64,000 bases of DNA from JASJAR01 sp038530285. Lineage in GTDB: Bacteria > Pseudomonadota > Alphaproteobacteria > Rhodobacterales > Rhodobacteraceae. Shown here piece after piece: positions 62,062-64,000 of this stretch (the stretch's first letter is position 1; the number at the start of each line of letters is the position of its first letter). The translations under genes were made by a program, and so were the position numbers. The notes below the pieces were generated by a model, which ran no database searches, was not told the DNA's origin, and saw only the letters and a list, made by a program, of their open reading frames with translations. The DNA lies in assembly GCA_038530285.1 (NCBI GenBank), contig JBCBCY010000002.1, positions 1 through 64,000 on the forward strand, given 5' to 3'.

Positions 62062-62703
62062 AGGACTGGGTTTGCCATGAACGCAGATATCACCGCAACA
62101 CGCTTGGAAAACTAGATGCTGCCCTAGGATCTAGGTATTTTAGCGACTTTTGGGCTAACCCGTCTATATCGGAACAACAGAATTTGCTGTGCTAATGCCC
62201 GGACAGGGCCGTGGCTTGAGTAGTCCCTGCCGTTTGGCTGGTACAATCTACTTTAACAGCAGGACGCGCTTCGATCTTGGTCTGCTGAGCCGACGTTCAA
62301 TCGACTACCACGTGCGGGTCCTTCCTGACGGGTTTGTATACGGTGTGGCGGGGCCCCGGAGTTTTGCCGTTGCAGAGTTCTGAAAGGGTGCAACAGCGCA
62401 ACATCTCCGACCCATTGGATGCAACATTCAGCTCTAAGAGACCGAAAGCAATTGAGTCGAAAAAGGTGGCAGTGTGGGCGCTTAGGAGCGATGCCACATG
62501 GACAATTGCAGAAGACACACCTCCCCTGGTCGCTGGCGTACGTATTGCAAACGATCGAGCTTAGAGCGGGATCAGATCAAGGAAAGCGGCGGGTCAGCCA
62601 TCTGTGCACGAAGAACCAGATCACGCGCATAGATAGCCAACACACGGCCCAAAGAATTGGGTCGAGCATAGCGTCCAGATTGTTGTGAGATCGACGGCCG
62701 CCC
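62062..62703. other. Long stretch without a convincing gene
   Basis: About 640 bases of lower-GC DNA. Several frames of 60-90 codons occur on both strands (for instance around 62189-62383 and 62334-62564 on +), overlapping each other without ribosome sites or family resemblance. It may contain decayed genes of the island. Confidence 0.45.
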
Positions 62704-62735
62704 AAAACAAAAAACCCCGCCGTACAGCAGGGTTT
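62704..62735 (-). terminator. Strong intrinsic terminator on the minus strand
   Basis: On the minus strand AAACCCTGC pairs with GCGGGGTTT (62735-62727 and 62720-62712, one G-U pair), loop TGTACG, followed by TTTTTTGTTTT. It ends a transcript that comes from higher coordinates, either the small membrane protein gene at 62851 or a short RNA starting near 62755. Confidence 0.82.
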
Positions 62736-62818
62736 CATCAGACATAATCCGTCCCACCCTACATAGGGGACATTTGCGCCACAAACAATGTTCTTTCACT
62801 ATGCGCGGAGAATGGAAT

Positions 62819-62848
62819 GGCCGGGCGGACTTTTGCGCCCGGCCAAAT
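62819..62848. terminator. GC-rich hairpin next to the 52-residue gene
   Basis: Nine-bp perfect stem GGCCGGGCG / CGCCCGGCC (62819-62827 and 62836-62844), loop GACTTTTG, followed on the + strand by AAATTTTT. It begins just after the stop codon of the minus-strand small gene, so it can shield that message end or stop transcripts entering from the left. Confidence 0.65.
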
Positions 62849-62850
62849 TT

Positions 62851-63009
62851 TTAGCTCTTGGCTACTCCCTCAATGGCCTTGAGGAATGCTTCCAAGAGCG
62901 ATGAGTTCTCTGCGAACACATGCCAAGCAGCAAGGAACGCAATGAGAATGACCGTCTCGATGACGACCTCAGCTGCCTTAGCAGCCATCCTTTTTAAGAT
63001 CTGGGTCAT
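62851..63009 (-). CDS. Small single-helix membrane protein (island)
   Basis: 52 residues from the ATG at 63009, or 64 from 63045; neither has a good ribosome site. The sequence MTQILKRMAAKAAEVVIETV then ILIAFLAAWHVFAENSSLLE contains one hydrophobic helix with a basic N-terminus, followed by an amphipathic tail (EAFLKAIEGVAKS). It resembles small phage or toxin-like membrane peptides in shape only. A hairpin follows its stop at once, which supports a real gene. Confidence 0.5.
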   Translation of the reverse strand: MTQILKRMAAKAAEVVIETVILIAFLAAWHVFAENSSLLEAFLKAIEGVAKS

Positions 63010-63045
63010 GATGAAAGGCGTGCGAAGTTGCTGCAGGCCACTCAT

Positions 63046-63372
63046 AGACCCGGATCAAGCTAACCAGCACAGTATTTCCTCGTGCATAAAGGTTTGCTCA
63101 ACCCGACTCGCGCCGAACTGATTGAAATAGATTTGGGCACTCAAACCATAGTTTCAAGATGCGTAGGTTTTTTTGCCTGGAGAAGCGGGTGGCATTGCCA
63201 CATCGTTTCGGGAACGCAAGCTGTTGGAGCACCAGACCCGCAGCCCGTGCAGGGCTGATAGCCCCGCACGTTCCGCAGATGGGGCGACCGCGCTTTCATA
63301 TCCTGCGCTCCCCCAATTTCTCAGCGAAACACCGTTCCCTTTGGAGTTGCATTCCAAAGAGGCGGTTGGTTC
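63046..63372. other. Stretch without a recognisable gene
   Basis: 327 bases between the two small membrane protein genes. Short frames on both strands mirror each other and have no ribosome site. It probably holds the promoter of the 52-residue gene on the minus strand; none could be placed. Confidence 0.4.
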
Positions 63373-63495
63373 TTAGATGACGACATTTGCGAAGATACTG
63401 AGCATCGTCTCAGGTTCGATTTCGTAATGATCACCGATAGCCAGAAGGATTACGATAACCATCAAACGCGCAGCTAGTTTCGCGGTCGAAGCCAT
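63373..63495 (-). CDS. 40-residue hydrophobic peptide (island)
   Basis: MASTAKLAARLMVIVILLAI then GDHYEIEPETMLSIFANVVI. The start ATG at 63495 has AAGGA seven bases upstream. The N-terminal half is a basic plus hydrophobic membrane helix; the C-terminal half has an acidic patch and a second hydrophobic end. The size and shape fit small membrane toxins, holin-like peptides or regulatory micropeptides; no family is recognised. The frame extends upstream to 63573 but without a ribosome site. Confidence 0.55.
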   Translation of the reverse strand: MASTAKLAARLMVIVILLAIGDHYEIEPETMLSIFANVVI

Positions 63496-63626
63496 GATAT
63501 TTTCCTTGTCCAGTTGATTTCTGGAAACGGCATATGTCCCAGGAACAAGCCTTTTGTGACCATTGCGTAACAAAAATATGACGCCGATTTAACACAGCCT
63601 TGGCAATTCATATCATTTTGTGAGCA

Positions 63627-64000
63627 GCCCAGATTCAGATTGAACTGTAGCAAATTAACGCACCGGAGATCACGCATTCTGCATACATCAGAAATGTGCT
63701 GACTTTGTTCCAATCCGGTTGCCTCCTCTGTCACAACGACCTGGCGCGGGTTGTGAGAAAGCGCATGTGAGATCAGTTGTGGATCAGCGCCTGACTGGCC
63801 CTTCCTTGTGTCCAAGAGACTAGGAAACTACGCAATGCTGCGGGATATTTCAGTTTCACACTGGTCAAGTTCGACAAACAGAGTGGATCGGTCCTTTGCC
63901 CATATGAATAGATCGTCATGCTTGCGCTCAGTTTTTCCAGTACATCATAGGCGGCGAATAACCGCCCTGCCTCAATCATCTCATCAAGGGGCCTCTCCCA
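63627..64000 (-). pseudogene. Frameshifted PIN-like (DUF4411) gene, cut by window end
   Basis: Two minus-strand frames together read like a DUF4411 PIN-fold protein. The upstream frame (64000 to about 63825) gives LDEMIEAGRLFAAYDVLEKL and then KYPAALRSF. The downstream frame (from about 63830 to 63627) gives LLDTRKGQSGADPQLISHAL, RQVVVTEEATG, and HISDVCRMRDLRCVNLLQF. These correspond to the family's ...GRI-x-EVLxEL..., SGADPxxIAxA, VVTxE and IPDVCxxxxIxCxxLxEF blocks. A single-base frameshift near 63824-63830 joins them, so the gene is probably inactive. The second frame stays open to 63474, past the usual end. These toxins normally follow an HTH/ImmA-type partner gene, which would lie beyond the window. 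Confidence 0.72.

Noticed and set aside
62189..62564. Small plus-strand genes of the island
   Set aside because: Two overlapping frames compete, neither with a ribosome site or recognisable features; a decayed region is more likely.

Overview
The window reads as chromosomal DNA of a marine-type alphaproteobacterium of the Rhodobacteraceae (Roseobacter/Rhodobacter group). The evidence is the high GC content of nearly all of it, the gene order ntrB-ntrC-ntrY-ntrX-trkA-trkH-hfq-hflX, NtrC and NtrX proteins without the sigma-54 contact loop, a metal-poor type HemB, a PhoR without membrane anchor, and three copies of a GGGGCTCTGCCCC-type intergenic repeat that I associate with this family. No species can be named from this alone.

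Layout. 1-10.9 kb (+): the nitrogen two-component pairs NtrBC and NtrYX, the potassium uptake pair TrkAH, and the RNA chaperone Hfq with the GTPase HflX. 10.9-16.1 kb (-): two secreted proteins of unknown role, a membrane fatty acid desaturase and a penicillin-acylase-type amidohydrolase. 16.1-25.3 kb: a beta-hydroxyacid dehydrogenase, a SYLF lipoprotein, hemB, a small membrane protein, mfd, an MFS exporter, a DsbA-like protein, and a 38-residue entericidin-type lipoprotein. 25.3-32.1 kb: an orphan oligopeptide-binding protein, a candidate small RNA with its own promoter and terminator, bdhA, a DUF502 protein, the pseudouridine catabolism pair psuG/psuK and a DUF2461 protein. 32.3-35.7 kb: rpsB-tsf, then aroQ coupled to a LuxR solo. 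35.9-43.2 kb (-): a complete phosphate regulon in the order phoR, PHO boxes, pstS, pstC, pstA, pstB, phoU, phoB. 43.4-52.2 kb: a Cys/Met PLP enzyme, a gamma carbonic anhydrase, gmk and yicC in one operon, then a PAS protein, a GNAT enzyme, a class II DAHP synthase, a GlxA-type regulator and a PQQ-type sugar dehydrogenase. 52.3-59.0 kb (+): a branched-chain-amino-acid-type ABC transporter operon interleaved with three small exported proteins of unknown role. 59.0-59.7 kb (-): a stand-alone Hint domain protein.

From about 60.36 kb the character changes. A 3' fragment of a tRNA-Leu(CAA) gene lies at 60362-60417, cut at the anticodon loop. This is the usual scar where an integrative element has entered a tRNA gene. 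To its right the DNA is visibly less GC-rich and carries accessory genes: a phage-type replication initiator whose linker holds tandem 23-bp repeats in three different reading frames, an anchored coiled-coil protein, two tiny hydrophobic proteins and a frameshifted PIN-like (DUF4411) toxin gene at the window end. The geometry predicts that the intact tRNA-Leu and probably an integrase lie beyond 64000. I read this as the left end of a phage satellite or similar integrative island. It is the most interesting part of the window.

The core genes form coherent nutrient circuits: nitrogen sensing (NtrBC/NtrYX), phosphate sensing and uptake (PhoRB-Pst) and scavenging of amino acids, peptides and pseudouridine. 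Statements about homology rest on motif recognition by eye; no database search was run.
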